Origin: Closterium sp. NIES-65
Lineage: Eukaryota > Streptophyta > Zygnematophyceae > Desmidiales > Closteriaceae
Assembly: GCA_948144175.1 (NCBI GenBank)
Contig: CANXME010000529.1
Coordinates: forward strand, 1-64,000
Direction of reading: 5' to 3'
Length of the DNA stretch: 64,000 bases
How positions within the stretch are numbered: the stretch's first letter is position 1; each line of letters begins with the position of its first letter. Position numbers and translations under genes: made by a program. This document shows positions 10,292 to 22,200 of this stretch, piece after piece. The notes under the pieces were generated by a model. That model did no database searches. It was not told where the DNA came from and worked only from the letters and a program-made list of their open reading frames with translations.

Positions 10292-11582
10292 TCAGCTTCT
10301 GTGGTCCGGAACATGAGAAGGGACATCTCCAAATGTTTCCTCAATCTCAATCTTGTGGCCTTCTGGGACCTCCCATGGCTTCCACTCTGCTTGTTGGGAG
10401 AAGAACCACACACAGCACCAACGTTGTGGGCAAGACACGCCACTCCCACACACCCCATCACACGCACGCACGCACACACAACGCATGCACTCCCCCCCCC
10501 TCCCCCAACACACCCACACATGCACACAAACAAAAGTACACACAAGCACAATCACACTCGTGAGAACCCATGGAATCAGCTGATCCAAAGGCCTGAAGCA
10601 ACTGGCCAGCCCAAGACCCATCACAGGAACAAACTGTGGCCACAGGCCACAATCCCCTACTCCGAACGTATAAGCACAACTTAGCCCTCTGTCCACCTAC
10701 TCCTCACACACAAACCCTACTTACCGATCGTCAACCCAGCGTTGTACAGTTACAGAGCTCGTCTAAGGCCAACGGGCCCTTGGCCTCGAAAAATCCGGAG
10801 CACTTCGGGAAGAGCACATGACATCTCGCGGTACTATAGTATCACTGTACCCGCTAGGGAACTCCTGAGGCGTCCCGGCATAAGCGACACCATGACAGCT
10901 CGCAGAACTACCGTACTACGTAGAAGACAATAATGACGTCTCAAGCTTGGGCATGATACTGAGAGCGTGCAATACAGTTCCATTTAGGAGGTTGCGAGTT
11001 GCGAGCACCGTGGGGATACCAGGGCGGACCGCAGACGCACGCGAATCGACCGTAGCAATCTAACTCGATGGCAACCCTCTCTGAACCTACGCCCTCGCCT
11101 CATGCAACGATCGCGACACATGGAACTCACTCGCGACGGCGGCGAGTTTGCAGATCGCGAATCCACGGAGTTGTAACGCACCGCTGCAATCTTTCTCCTA
11201 CTATCGAGACCTGCTACCCAATACTGCTCAGCACGACGGGAATCGTACTGGCTAACAGGACGAGAGTCTCACCAGCCATCTTAGGAATCAGTTCTAGCTC
11301 GTCCTTAGCTTGCTCGATCAGCTCCTCCACCTGTCCGCATTGCACGCGCGCTTCGATCTGCTCCGCTTCCTGCTCCTCCTCGCACACCGCGAGCCGCTGC
11401 CGCGTCAGCGCCTCCACGTTCTGCCTGTACACGGCCTCCTGAGGAATCACCTGAACGGCGCTTAGGGTTTGGTTGTAGAGGCCGATGAGCACCTGACGCG
11501 CGTTGGGGACAACATCGAGGCCGACGATGCCCGTCGACTCCTTCGCCTGCGCGAACAGCGCTCCTAACCGTCGACTCAACAT
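10292..11582 (-). CDS. NDUFA5: NADH:ubiquinone oxidoreductase subunit NDUFA5 (B13), complex I
   Basis: Accessory subunit of mitochondrial complex I, in the peripheral matrix arm. Two exons: 11273-11582 and 10292-10386, with intron 10387-11272 (donor GTGAGA, acceptor AAGCAG). The split Glu codon joins IPKMA to EWKPWEVPEGHKIE. Product is 134 aa. Family landmarks are TGIVGLDVVPNAR near residue 16, the VYRQNVEALTRQRL stretch, CGQVEELIEQAKDELELIPK, and the C-terminal PSHVPDHRS. The start was set at MLSRRLGALFAQ (ATG 11582-11580) because family members begin close to that motif; an in-frame upstream ATG at 11648 would add 22 residues. The intron carries an ACAC-rich tract at about 10445-10560. Unlike its neighbours, this gene has no echo copies of its exons. 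Confidence 0.93.
10445..10560. repeat. CA-rich low-complexity tract in NDUFA5 intron
   Basis: Imperfect ACAC/CACG/CCCC-rich tract in the single NDUFA5 intron. Simple sequence with no exon-derived units seen. Confidence 0.7.
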
Positions 11583-11679
11583 GGCGGCTTGTGTACAATG
11601 GAGTACAGAAAGCACAGCAAGAGGAGAACCGACTGCAAAATAAAACAAGTCGGATTATTTACTGTTCAGACGCAGATGT

Positions 11680-11761
11680 GCGTTCATGCCGGAGTGGTTA
11701 ACGGGACAGACTTGAAATCTGTTGGGCTACGCCCTCGCAGGTTCGAATCCTGCTGAACGCG
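11680..11761 (+). tRNA. tRNA-Ser (anticodon UGA)
   Basis: The acceptor stem GCGTTCA pairs perfectly with TGAACGC (11754-11760), with discriminator G at 11761. The anticodon stem ACAGA/TCTGT encloses loop CTTGAAA, giving anticodon TGA at 11713-11715. A long variable arm, as in class II serine tRNAs, precedes the T arm GCAGGTTCGAATCCTGC. No intron. A T6 run at 11763-11768 fits a Pol III terminator. CCA is not encoded, as expected for a nuclear gene. Confidence 0.93.
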
Positions 11762-11762
11762 A

Positions 11763-11768
11763 TTTTTT
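11763..11768 (+). terminator. Pol III T-run after tRNA-Ser
   Basis: Six consecutive T residues starting two bases after the tRNA 3' end, the usual RNA polymerase III stop signal. Confidence 0.8.
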
Positions 11769-11902
11769 CCCACATGGTCCTTATGGTGGATATACGCCCT
11801 ACATGTCCTTTTGGTGCTTCCTACTCATCAGTCCAACCCCCTTTTTACTTTCACCTGCTCATCATAAGCTTGCACAACTTTATCTCCTCATCAAGAGCTT
11901 GC

Positions 11903-12233
11903 TGTTACGAGTGCAATTGAGTGAGCGAGCAAGGAGTGCACTATCGAAGCAAAAGTACAATGAGCGAAGGCATGAGCGAAGAATATATAGCGAAAATACA
12001 GTGGTAACGGTAATGGACTGTGGTTGTCGCGCGACGGGCCTGGGACTGAGGTTGGGGAAAATGTCGAAGCGGAGGCCCGGAGCGCGGGTTACCCGCCGAA
12101 CCGTGAGGTCGGGGTGCGACGTGCGAAGGTGGCGGGAGGATTGTTGATGCGAGGGTTGCGACTCGTAACGGTGCTGACAGTGGTGTACGCGCTGAGCGGG
12201 GACGTGAAGTAAGGAAAAGGAATTTTCCTTACA
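11903..12233 (-). repeat. Gypsy 1 3' LTR (left copy)
   Basis: Begins TGTTACGAGTGCAATTGAG and ends AATTTTCCTTACA. Homologous to the split right LTR and to both LTRs of gypsy 2. Confidence 0.9.
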
Positions 12234-12259
12234 CTACCCCCCCCCTAAGGAGGTCCACC

Positions 12260-15200
12260 TTACGAGAGCGCGTGTACATCCTTGAAGTTTCGGCTGCGCA
12301 GATATTCGGTGAGGACGGGGTGGTTTTCGATTCTGTGCAGGGGAACCCAGTTGTCTTCGATGGGTGTACGGTCTTTCCAGCGGAACAGGAACTCGATCCT
12401 TCGGGCTCCTCGAGGGTCACGAACTCTGTGGCTCAGAATTTTCTCGGGGATGATGATTGGTTCAGTCGGCGGTCGTATCATGCTGGCTAGGCGATTACGT
12501 GGCAGTTGGCTCGTGGACGGGACGTAAGGGCGAAGTAGGCTGACGTGGAATGAGGGGCTGACGTACCAGTCAGCGGGGAGGAGGAGGTGGGCGGTGACGG
12601 GCGTAATCATGTGGCTTATGCGAAATGGCCCGCAATATCGGGGGCGGAGTTTTGGGGTGATGGGCAGTCCGAGGTTCTGAGTGTCGAGTAAAACTAGGTC
12701 GTCAGGTTGGTAAGTGACAGGTCGGCGGTGGCGGTCGGCGTTGCGTTTAGCGATGATGTTCGATTTTTTTATTGCGTCTGCTGCCCGGGTCCGTGATGCT
12801 TGTAATATTTCGGCGAACTGTTGTGCTCGTGGCACTGGGTTGTCGGGATTCGGGGTCATGCGTACTGTCGGGTATTTGTCAGAATGTTATCTTATGCTCT
12901 AGCCTGTAGTGGGGTGCTCTATAGCGAGTACAACCCTTCTAGGGTTTGCTATTTGTATCCCCATTCTTGCTAGTGCATCCCTCCTTCTCTCTTCTAACTT
13001 TCACATGCTATCAGAGCAGGTCGATCCCCTTGGATCGATCCTGTGGGTGGGCTTACCACCTCGTTGCTTCCGCTGCAACTACTACTGCTACTCTCTGTGC
13101 CGCACGCCCCGTGGCGTGCGGCTGTTTTTCTTCCCGCCGTGCGCCCCGAGGCGCGCGGCGGTTTTCTGCCCGCCGTGCGCCCCGAGGCGCGCGGCGGCTC
13201 TCTGCCCGTTGTGCGCCCCGAGGCGCGCGGCGGGCTTCTGCCCCGTCGTTCGGCGCGTCGTCCTCTGGAGCGTCGCGACGGGCGACGGGGACCCGCGCGT
13301 CGCCCCCCTTCACCCGTCTTGGCCTGCGCGCGGCCCGTACAGGCGGCGCGCGGCCCGTACGGGCTGCGCCAGGCCCGCGTGCGACCCGTACGGGCGGCGT
13401 CAGCCCCGTGCGCGGCCCGTACGGACGGCGCCAGTCCCGCGCGCGACTCGGGCCGCCTGCGCGCGGCTCGGGCGTCTGTACCAGGCCCGTGGTGGTCCCG
13501 TTCCTCGCTGCCCCTGCCCTCCCCGCTGTCCCCCAGTGCTTCTAATGGCGCCCCACCCCTCCTACTCCCCATTCTCCTGAATTAGGGTTTGGGGGTGAGG
13601 GGTATGGGGGTGACCTCACTGGGTGCCGTTCCCTGCTCCTCCTCCTCCTCCTCCTCCGTCTCCCTGTGCTGCAGCTGTCGCTGAGGGGGGGTGGACGTGT
13701 TGGAGCCGGTGGAGTGGTACTAAGGGGGGGTGAAGGGGGAGTGGAGCTAGCGGTGTAGCAGCGGGTGTGTGCCAGGGGGGAGTGGGATAGTTTGGGGAAG
13801 CTGAATGGAGGTTGCCGTCGTGTCGCCAGCAGCACCTGTAGTCCGGGGAGTTGCTCCAGTAGCCCAGTCGTAGCCAGCTGTGCCAGCCGCCCGTGGGCCC
13901 GTTGCTCGTCTGCCGCTACTTTAGCCGCGGGGCCAGTTACTCCAGTATTCCGGAGCGTTGTTCCGGTAGCCGCTGTGCCAGTGTGCCTCTTGTTGCCCGT
14001 GTGTCTGCAGCTTCATCCGTCGCCTCCTATCTCCTCTCCTCTCACTCTCTCTCCTCCTCCTCACTTGCCCGTTGTGACTACCACTAGCTTTGCTCATAAT
14101 TGTGAACTTTAAACTATTGCTTCTTGAACTTGTGCTCAGAATGTGTGGTGACATTGTGATCCACCCTGAGCTTGTACTGCTTTACTTGCTCTGCTGATTA
14201 CACCCAACTTTTGCTATGGGGGTGTGTCAGAATGTTATCTTATGCTCTAGCCTGTAGTGGGGTGCTCTATAGCGAGTACAACCCTTCTAGGGTTTGCTAT
14301 TTGTATCCCCATTCTTGCTAGTGCATCCCTCCTTCTCTCTTCTAACTTTCACAGTCTTGTCCATAGTTCAGGTAAAATGGTGACTGTTGGGTCGTGGCGG
14401 ACGGTGAGTTGTTGTATGCGAATTCAATGAGTGGCAGCTGTTGTTCCCAGGTGCTTGGGTCGTCGCACGTGGCTCGGATGAGTAGCTCCATAGTCTGGTT
14501 TGTCCGTTCTGTCTGTCCGTCTGTTTCGGGGTGGTACGAAGAACTGAACTGTAGTCGCGTGCCGAACTGCTGCCACAGGTTACGCCAGAAGTTGCTGGTG
14601 AATTTCGTGTTGCGGTCGTTGATGATCGGTGATGGTATCCCATGTAGTCAAACGACGGTGGAGATGAAGAGTCGAGCTGTTTCTTCGGCTGTTATCGATT
14701 TTTTGCAGGTTGCGAAATGTGTCATTTTCGTCAGTCGATCGACGACGACCAGGATCGCGTCGTTCCCACTCGCCCCGGCCGGTAACCCCGTGACCAAGTC
14801 CATCGTCACCTGCTGCCAAGCACGCTCTGGGGGTGGTATCGGCTGCAACTGTCCTGCCAGCCGCTGCCGTGATGATTTCCTGAGCTAGCAAGTGGGACAC
14901 GATGCCACGTGTCGTTGTACGTCGGTCAACATTTCGGGCCAGTAATAATACCGCTGCAGCTGCTGCCGTGTTTTCTCTACCCCGAAATGCCCCGAGGTAA
15001 CTCCGTCGTGTGCCTCCTGTAATAGTAATTCCCGTAGCAGTGTGTACCCTGGTACCCACATGCGGCCGGTCCCAGTTTTTACGTAATAGTCTCCTTTTGC
15101 TGCTGCAAATTGCTGCGAATTTCCTCATGTGAAGAATGGATCCGTTTGGTACCCATGGGTGAATAGGCCTGTCAGTAGTGGGCTTGTCTGGGTGAGTAGT

Positions 15201-15378
15201 ATTGCATGGATCTGGGCAGTGGGGCGGGTGCGTCGGCGATGTTCGAGGCTCCCTTTTTGTAGGTGACCGTGTAGTGAAAGTTGGACTCGAGAAAGTCGAG
15301 CCAGCGAATCTGTCGTGGGTTGAGGTGTGGCTGTGCGCGAAGGTACTGTAGTGATTTATGGTCTGTCCGTACTGTCAC
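12260..15378 (-). pseudogene. Gypsy 1 pol 3' part: RNase H end, integrase, chromodomain (interrupted)
   Basis: Minus-strand fragments. 15172-15378 is the end of RNase H (TVRTDHKSLQYLRAQPHL). 14360-15128 is integrase in broken frames, including QPIPPPERAWQQVTMDLVTG with the first catalytic Asp and LVVVDRLTKMTHF. After the insertion 12877-14353, 12260-12859 gives the C terminus: SNIIAKRNADRHRRP, a linker, then a chromodomain-like ILSHRVRDPRGARRI ... RWKDRTPIEDNWVPL and stop. The chromodomain is thought to steer integration to particular chromatin in this class. Gypsy 2 provides the uninterrupted counterpart. Confidence 0.85.
12877..14353 (+). mobile_element. Small non-autonomous LTR element 1 (copia-derived, LARD/TRIM-like)
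   Basis: Two identical 129-bp LTRs (12877-13005 and 14225-14353; TGTCAGAATG ... TTTCACA) with target duplication gtatt/gtctt (one mismatch). After the left LTR, TGCTATCAGAGCAGG fits an initiator-Met tRNA primer site; before the right LTR, ATGGGGGTG is the polypurine tract. The internal 1.2 kb has no protease, integrase or RT. Its start (repeated CGCACGCCCCGTGGCGTGCG-like motifs) and end (GTGATCCACCCTGAGCTTG) match the leader and 3' tail of copia 1, so it looks like a deletion derivative mobilised in trans. LTR identity suggests recent insertion. Confidence 0.88.
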
Positions 15379-15864
15379 GTCTGCGAAAATGAACGAGAAA
15401 AGGATGAACTATGAAAGAGTTGGGTACAAGTACTAACCCTAATTGGGTTGTACCCCTTATGGGCTACCCCACCATAGCCTACACAAAAGCATAAGCTATG
15501 ATGTTCTGACACACCCCCATAGGCAAAGTGGGGGAGAACAAGGGGTCACAAGACCAGTCAAGCAAAGCAAAGCAAGCTCAGGGTGGATCACAAAGTCACC
15601 ACACATTCCGAGCACAAGTTCAAGGCCACAAGGCCAGTTCACATGCAGGAGTACATATATATATAAAAGGCTAGACAAGCAAGAGCAGGTGTATATATAT
15701 ATGTAACAGTACAAACAAGGTCAAGGGGTGAGCAAGTGAGGCAAGGCAGGCACAAGACCCAGCTGAGTACAGAAGCGCTGATGATCACAAGGCGCAAGTG
15801 CCTTGGTGAAGATATCAGCAGTGTTGGCCTCAGAGGCCACGTACGCAAAACGCAGCTGACCACG

Positions 15865-18800
15865 CTACTGCAGCTCACGAGCAAGAAAGTAGCGGAGAGC
15901 AATGTGCTTCGTTCTGTGCTCCAGTCGCTGCTCCCGACACAAGGCCAGCATGGCCTTGTTGTCTACGTACAGCACTGGAGGAGAACGAGGCGGCTCTCCG
16001 AGGTCAGTCAGCAGGTAGGTGAGCCAGCGAAGCTCCTGAGCAGCCATGGCTCCTGTGTAGATCTCAGCCTCACAACTAGAGCCGAGAACAGAAGACGAGC
16101 GAGTAGCCCGCAACGAAACAGAGCCGGAACCAAGGCAGAAGGTGTAACCCTGTGACGACCGCTGCGTAGCCTGGTCGTCAGCCCAAGAAGCGTCTGCGTG
16201 CCCAGTGAGGACCACTGGACTCTGCCCTCCAAGCACAAGCCCCATGCCCGACGTACTGCACAAGTAGCGCAACACCCTCTTCGCTGCAGCCATTTGCTCT
16301 GGTCGGTGTCTCCCATGAGCAACATAGCGTGCGAGAATGCTAAGAGGGTATGCAAGGTCAGGTCGTGTGCAGGTCATCAGGTACATGAGGCAGCCAACAA
16401 GCTCTGGGTACGGGCCACTCGACTCTACGGACTCATCCAAAGGCAGAGCTGAGAGCGAGTGGCGAGTAGGCAGAGGAGTGGCCTGAGGCGAGGAGTACGT
16501 GAAGCCGAAGCGCTGAAGGACCTGCTGCACCATGTGTGACTGAGTAAGGGTAATGGTGCGGCGTGCTCTGTCCCGGGTGATCTGCAAGCCAAGGTAGGTG
16601 CGCAGTTCACCCAGGTCAGTGCACGTTTTTCTCTTCTGCAGCTCGGACTTCACGTGGGCGAGTCAAGCAGTATCAGCTGTGGCAAAGACCAAGTCGTTGA
16701 CGTACACGAGGATGTAGAACGGCGGCAAAGAAGTGTCGGTGCGCAGAAACAGCGACGGGTCAGCAGTAGAGGGAGCAAACCCAAGAGCCGCAAGTGTAGT
16801 CCTCACTATGTCGTGCCACTCACGCGGTGCCTGGCGAAGACCATAGACTGGCCGCCGGAGGCTCCACTGGGAGCCAGGAGGAAAAGTCCCAGTGAAGCCA
16901 GGTGGGCGGCGCAGCCAGATCTCCTCGTGCAGGCTGCCTTGCAGGAAAGCTGTGCTGAAGTCAAGAGAGTGTAGCTCGTAGTCACGGTGAGCAGCTACGT
17001 GCAGTAGTACCCGAAGAGTGGTCATCTTCGGGGTGGGAGAGAAGGTCTGAAAGTAGTCAACTCCCTGCCGCTAACTGAAGCCACAAGCCACGTAACGCGC
17101 CTTGAAGACAGGCGGAGAACCCGGCGGCCGCTTCACCCTGAAAATCCACATGCCACTGACGATGTTCGCCCCAGGCGGGGGAACCTCGTCAACGTAGGTG
17201 CCTGTGGACTTCCAGGAAGCCATCTGTGCGTCTATAGCTGCCTACCACCGAGAGGAGTAGGGACCCTCTATCGCCTCCGCGTAAGAGCGTGGAGTCGGGA
17301 TGTCAAGTGCATCCGGGTCTCCCTCACGGGTAAGCAGTACGGACACGAGATGAGGTGAAGCAGCGGCCAAGCACTGGAACTCCTCGTGCCTGTCCTCAAG
17401 GACGTCCGTGCCAAGGGCACACTCACCCCCGACGGACGGAGGACAGACAGACTCAGACTCAGCAACAAGACTGGCGGCGTAGTCTAGGCGACAGCGAGCA
17501 GCAAAGTCGACGAGCTCAGCAACTAGGGCAGACGCAGCAGTGGACTCAAAGGAAGGGTCAGTGACAACAGTAGCAAGGAGACGCGTGACAGTAGGACTGG
17601 CAGCACGAAGAGAGTCCGACTTCGGGTCGGCAAGAGCAGGAAGAGAAGACTCAGGAGAAGGTAAAGGGGCACGCAGAGGAGCAGTGGACGGACGCAGAGA
17701 CATCCGGTGCGTGCCAGGGACAGGAGGAGGACGCTGACGCGAACCGCGACCACTAGTGCGAGCAGCACGGACAGGCGACGCAGGGCGAGACGCAGGCTCA
17801 CGACGCTCAGCAAGACCTCCAGAAGGACCAGTGTAGGGAGACGGAGCAGGCAGTGGGGAGGCCGGCTGTAACTGTAACACTGACGAGACAGGCTGTGGAC
17901 ACTCTAAGGGAGGAGGAGGACCAGTAGAAGGCGGGAGACCAAGAACCTGCTGAAGGAGCAGAACGAAGTACGGCCGAGGCCGCGCGGCGACTCCAGACAC
18001 AGCATGGACAGCACCAGTACCCCCAGCGGCAGCACCAGCACCAGTAGCACCTCCAGCTCCAGTACCTCCAGCAGCACCTGTAGCACCCCCAGCAGGACCG
18101 CCTCCAGGACCGACAGTAGTAGCCTCCGCGCCAACACCCGCAGCAGCTCCAGCTCCAGAAGTACCCGCAGGCCCAGCAGCTCTAGTACTCCTAGTACGAG
18201 CACCTCCGGGGCCCGCGGCACCAGCACCCTCAACAGCAGCAGAACCTCCAGTACACGCAGCACCTCCAGCTCCAGCAGCTCGCCTCCAGCGCCGGGCAAA
18301 CCACTCACGCAGCTCCTGTGGAGAGAGTGGCTCCCGGCGAGACGAAGCACCCGGAGAACCGCCAGGCACAGCACCGCCAGACGCCACACGAGCAGGCTCA
18401 GCTCCCTCAGGCTCAGCACCTCCAGGCATAGCACCTCCAGGCGTAGCACCCCCAGGCGTAGCACCCCCAGGCTCAGCACCCCCAGGCTCAGCACTCCCAG
18501 GCTCAACACCCCCAGGCTCAGCACCCCCAGGCTCAGCACTCCCTGGCTCAGCACCCCTAGGCTCAGCACCCACAGGCTCAGCACCCCCAGGCGTAGCACC
18601 CACACGCTAAGCACCCCCAGAGTCAGCACCCCCAGGCTTAGCACCCTCAACAGCACCAGAGTCACCAGCGACCTCGAGAGGCTCAACAACGTCTACCTGG
18701 GACACACCTGAAGGGGGAAGACCCTGAGGGGGGAGGGGGTCTACCGGGGGGGGACCTGGCACAAGGAAGAGCGGTGGCGGGGGGAGGGACGGAGTGCGGT

Positions 18801-20698
18801 AGGGGAAGAGACGGTAGTAGGGGACCGACTCATCGAACGTGACATCCTGGGAGGACAAAACACGGCGAAGGGTGGGGTGGTAGAACTGCCACCCTGGCGC
18901 GTCAGGGGGGAAACCCAGGAAGACGCAGGGAGCAGCACGAGGGGACAGCTTGTCCGCAGACAAGTCGCGGACAAACGCCCGAGATCCCCAGACACGGAAC
19001 GCAGACGCATCGCCAACCTTCCCCGTCCACAGCAAAGCTGGGGAGGTCTCCAACATTGAGACCCTGGGCTGAAGGTTGATCTGATGCGCCGCGTACCGGA
19101 CCGCAAACGGCCACAGAAAATGGGGGGCAGCCGCATGCATCATGGACGTACGGGCGACGTCCATGACCATGCCAATGCGGCGCTCAGCAATCCCATTTTG
19201 CTGTGGAGAGTTCGGAAGCGTGAAGGTCTGGCGGATGCCTCGTGCACGACAGTAGGCTCGCAGAAGGCCAGAGGAGAACTCTCCGCCTCTGTCAGAGTGC
19301 AGACGCAGAACAGGAAAGTCCGAGCCGAAGCTCCGCCTGAGCTGGAGACGAGCTGCGCGGATCCAGTCGATCAACACCTCAGTGACATCACCCTTGCTGC
19401 GCAAGGGGAAGACTGTGGTGTAACGCGAGTAGTCGTCAACCACTAGCAGGAAGTAGCGCTCGTGAGCCTGTCCACGGACGCGGGCCGGGCCCCACACGTC
19501 CATGTGAAGCGTCTGCAGCTGGGCCTCTGTCGGAGGAAACTGAGAGGAGTGAGGGGCAGCCCACTGCCGCCCCTCGACCCAGGGGACGCAGGTAGGGCCA
19601 GGCCCCGGAGGAAGGGGAGGGAGGGACCGGGGAAGACCAGAGACAAGAACACGGGAGGCCATGCTTTGGAGACGAAGCAGGGAGGGGTGACCAAGGCGGT
19701 GGTGCCAGAGGAGAGTCTCGTGAGACAGGAGGCGACACGAGCAGGGGGCACACTCAGGACCAGACCTGGACGCTGCAGCTAACACCTGACCCAACGCAGC
19801 TACCTGACCAGACGCAGGGACTGGAGGAGACGCAGTGGTCAGTGTGTACAGGCTCGACCCCGGCCGACGTGTAAACGTGGCCAGGTGTCGACCTGTCCGT
19901 GCAGTGGGTCAGCCGCTGACTCGCAGAAGTGAACTGGTGAACCCCCGCATCCTGTAGGTCAGCACCACTCACCAAGTTCGTAGAGAACAAGGGGAGGTAA
20001 AGACCAGACAGGGTGCCAGAGGGGGCCGCCGGACACGGGAGGACAGTGGAGAAGTGAGCAAGGGCAGGACCCCCAGAGGGGTCTGCCAGAGAGACTGCAA
20101 CTGGCCGACCAAGCGGCGTGAGTGTGGTGCGGTCTCGAAAGAAGGAGCGGGAAGCCCCCGAGTCAAGAGTGAAGGTGTGAGAGGCCGGAGCCGACGCGGT
20201 ACCTGAGAGAGCAGACTCACCCGCACCTGAGGAAGCAGACTCACTAGCACCTAGAGCAGCAGCCGCACCTGTACCTAGAGCAGGAGACTCACTAGCACCC
20301 AGAGCTGCAGCCTCACCAGCAGCTAGAGCAGCAGGCTCTATACTCGGGTCAGGCGGTACGCATAGGTGACCGGCACGGTCAGCACTAGTAGGCAATGCAT
20401 ACATGGCAGTGAGAATAGCATCATAGTCAAGAGCAAATATATCTACCCTCTGCTTAAGCAACTCCACCCAGTCGGGGAGCTCAGCCTCGTCGCCAAACTC
20501 GGTACGCTAGGCGTCGCTCAGACGGGCGAAGCAGCGGGACTGTGTGTGACTAGGTGTCCCACAAGGCTGACCAGTCCGAGCACCAGTGCGAATCATGTAA
20601 GAGCAGCGAACAGAACTGAGAGACCCTCTACTCTGAGCGTACCACTCACGAAGCTGCTGGGGCGTGAGAGACGCGCGTGGGCGTCGCTGGAGCTGCAT
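15865..20698 (-). pseudogene. Copia 1 gag-pol (degenerate)
   Basis: Order on the minus strand: gag end (20507-20698, LTPQQLREWYAQ, TQSRCFARLSDA); a protease-bearing segment (19754-20467, FTLDSGASRSFF); integrase (18607-19794, HHRLGH, core VVDDYSRYTTVF, LHSDRGGEF, NSPQQNGIAERR); a low-complexity GGAEPGGA linker (17242-18603); RT (16663-17025, DYELHSLDFSTAFLQG); and RT end/RNase H (15865-16653, DASWADD, SSCEAE, YVDNKA). The RT catalytic motif reads YVND where copia 2 has YVDD. Several stops and frame changes break the reading frame. Homology to copia 2 is strong throughout. Confidence 0.9.
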
Positions 20699-20989
20699 CT
20701 GGCCGCCGCCAGTAGTAGTAGCAGCAGTAGTGGTAGCAGTAGCAGCGCCGCCACCCCTACAACCCCAACCAGCGTACCACTCACGCAGCTGCTAGGGCGT
20801 GAGGGACTCACGCGGACGTCGCTGGGGCTGCATATGGCTCCGCCAATAGAAGCAGGAGCAGAAGTAACAGCAGTAAGGCAGGCAGCCAGGCAGGCCGAAA
20901 GGCAGGCAGGCAGGCAAGCACGCGGCGGGCAGCGCGCTAGCAGTGCAGGGGCTCACCAGTGGTGGGAAGAGCAGGCTCGGCGACTCGGC

Positions 20990-21770
20990 GACTCGGCGGT
21001 GCGGGTCGCTTGGGCGGCTCGGCGGCACAGCGGCTCGGCAGCAACTGCGGCTCGGCGGATCGGGCGACTCGGGCGGCTCGGCGGCAACTGCGGCTCGGCG
21101 ACTCGGCGGCTCGGGTGGCTCGGGCGGCTCGGCGGTACGGCGGCTCGGCAGCAACTGCAGCTCGGCGGCTCGGCGACCCGGCGGCTCGGGCGGCTCAGGT
21201 GGCGTTGCGGTTCGGGCGGCTCGGGTGGCTCGGGCGGCTCGGCAGCAGCTCGGCGGCGCCGGCGGCTCGGTGGTGACGGCGGGGCCGCTTGGGGACGGCG
21301 GCGGGGCCGGGTGGAGCGGCGACGGGGCCAGCAGAGGCGGCACTGGGGCCGCAGGGTAGGCGACGGGGCCAGCAGAGGCGGCGCCGGGGCCGGGAAGGGC
21401 GGCGCTGGGGCCGCAGAGGTAGGCGACGGGGCCAGCAGAGGCGGCGCCGGGGCCGGGAAGGGCGGCACCGGGGCCGCAAAGGTAGGCGACGGGGCCAGCA
21501 AAGGCGGCGCTGGGGCCGGGAAGGGCGGCGTTGGGGCCAGCAGAGGTGGCGCCGGGGCCGGGAAGGGCAGCGCCGGGGCCGGGAAGGGCAGCGCCGGGGC
21601 CGCAGGGGTAGGCGACGGGGCCAGCAGAGGCGGGGCCGGGTCGGGAAGGGCGGCGTCGGGGTCGCCGGGGTAGGCAACGGGGCCAGCCTTGGTGGCGCCG
21701 GGGCCGAGAAGGGTGGAGCCGGGGCCGGGATGGGCGGCGCCGGGGCCGCAGGGGTAGGTGACGGGGCCGC
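20990..21770. repeat. GC-rich tandem repeats in copia 1 leader
   Basis: Two blocks: GGCGGCTCGG-type decamer-like repeats at about 20990-21290, then a longer unit containing GGGGCCAGCAGAGGCGGCG repeated at about 21300-21770. They lie between the 5' LTR and the gag remnants. Open frames here are by-products of GC-rich repeats, and I assign no protein. Confidence 0.75.
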
Positions 21771-22200
21771 TAGGGCGGCGGATCGGGGCCGCGAGGGCGG
21801 CGCGACGCGGCCGCTAGGGCGGCGCGACGAGATGGGGCCGCGACGGGGCAGCGAGGGGTCGCGCGCGGCTCCTCAGGGCGCCGCGATGGGGTAGCGGGGA
21901 GTGGCGCGTCTAGAAGGAACGGGGCCGCGCGCCTCGGGGCGCGCGCCAGAGAGAAAATCGCCGCGCGCCATAGGTCGCACGCCACGGGGCGTGCGACAGA
22001 TCGAGTAGCAGCGGAAGCAGTAGTAGGGCCCACAGGCCAGGAGCATATGTGCTCTAAAACCATGTGAAAATGAACGAGAAAAGGATGAACTATGAAAGAG
22101 TTGGGTACAAGTACTAACCCTAATTGGGTTGTACCCCTTATGGGCTACCCCACTATAGCCTACACAAAAGCATAAGCTATGATGTTCTGACAACGTCTGC

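Larger units (their letters stand above)
15382..22192 (-). mobile_element. Ty1/copia LTR retrotransposon 1
   Basis: LTRs of 130 bp at 15382-15511 (3') and 22063-22192 (5'), differing at two positions. Perfect target duplication acgtc (15377-15381 and 22193-22197). It interrupts the RNase H region of gypsy 1 and the host sequence resumes exactly. The primer site after the 5' LTR is TGGTTTTAGAGCA; the polypurine tract CCTATGGGGGTG borders the 3' LTR. The 5' leader (20870-21990) is GC-rich and made of tandem repeats. Its LTR is clearly related to those of the small elements at 12877 and 57492. Confidence 0.93.

Noticed and set aside
12909..13585. Arg/Ala-rich open frames
   Set aside because: All frames on both strands are open because of GC-rich repeats in the small LTR element; no family match.
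17904..18711. Ser/Thr-rich plus-strand frame and Leu/Val-rich minus-strand frame
   Set aside because: Shadows of the GGAEPGGA linker repeat of copia 1 gag-pol.
20366..21894. Gly/Arg/Ala-rich frames in the copia 1 leader
   Set aside because: By-products of tandem GC-rich repeats; they conflict with the minus-strand element and lack any domain.
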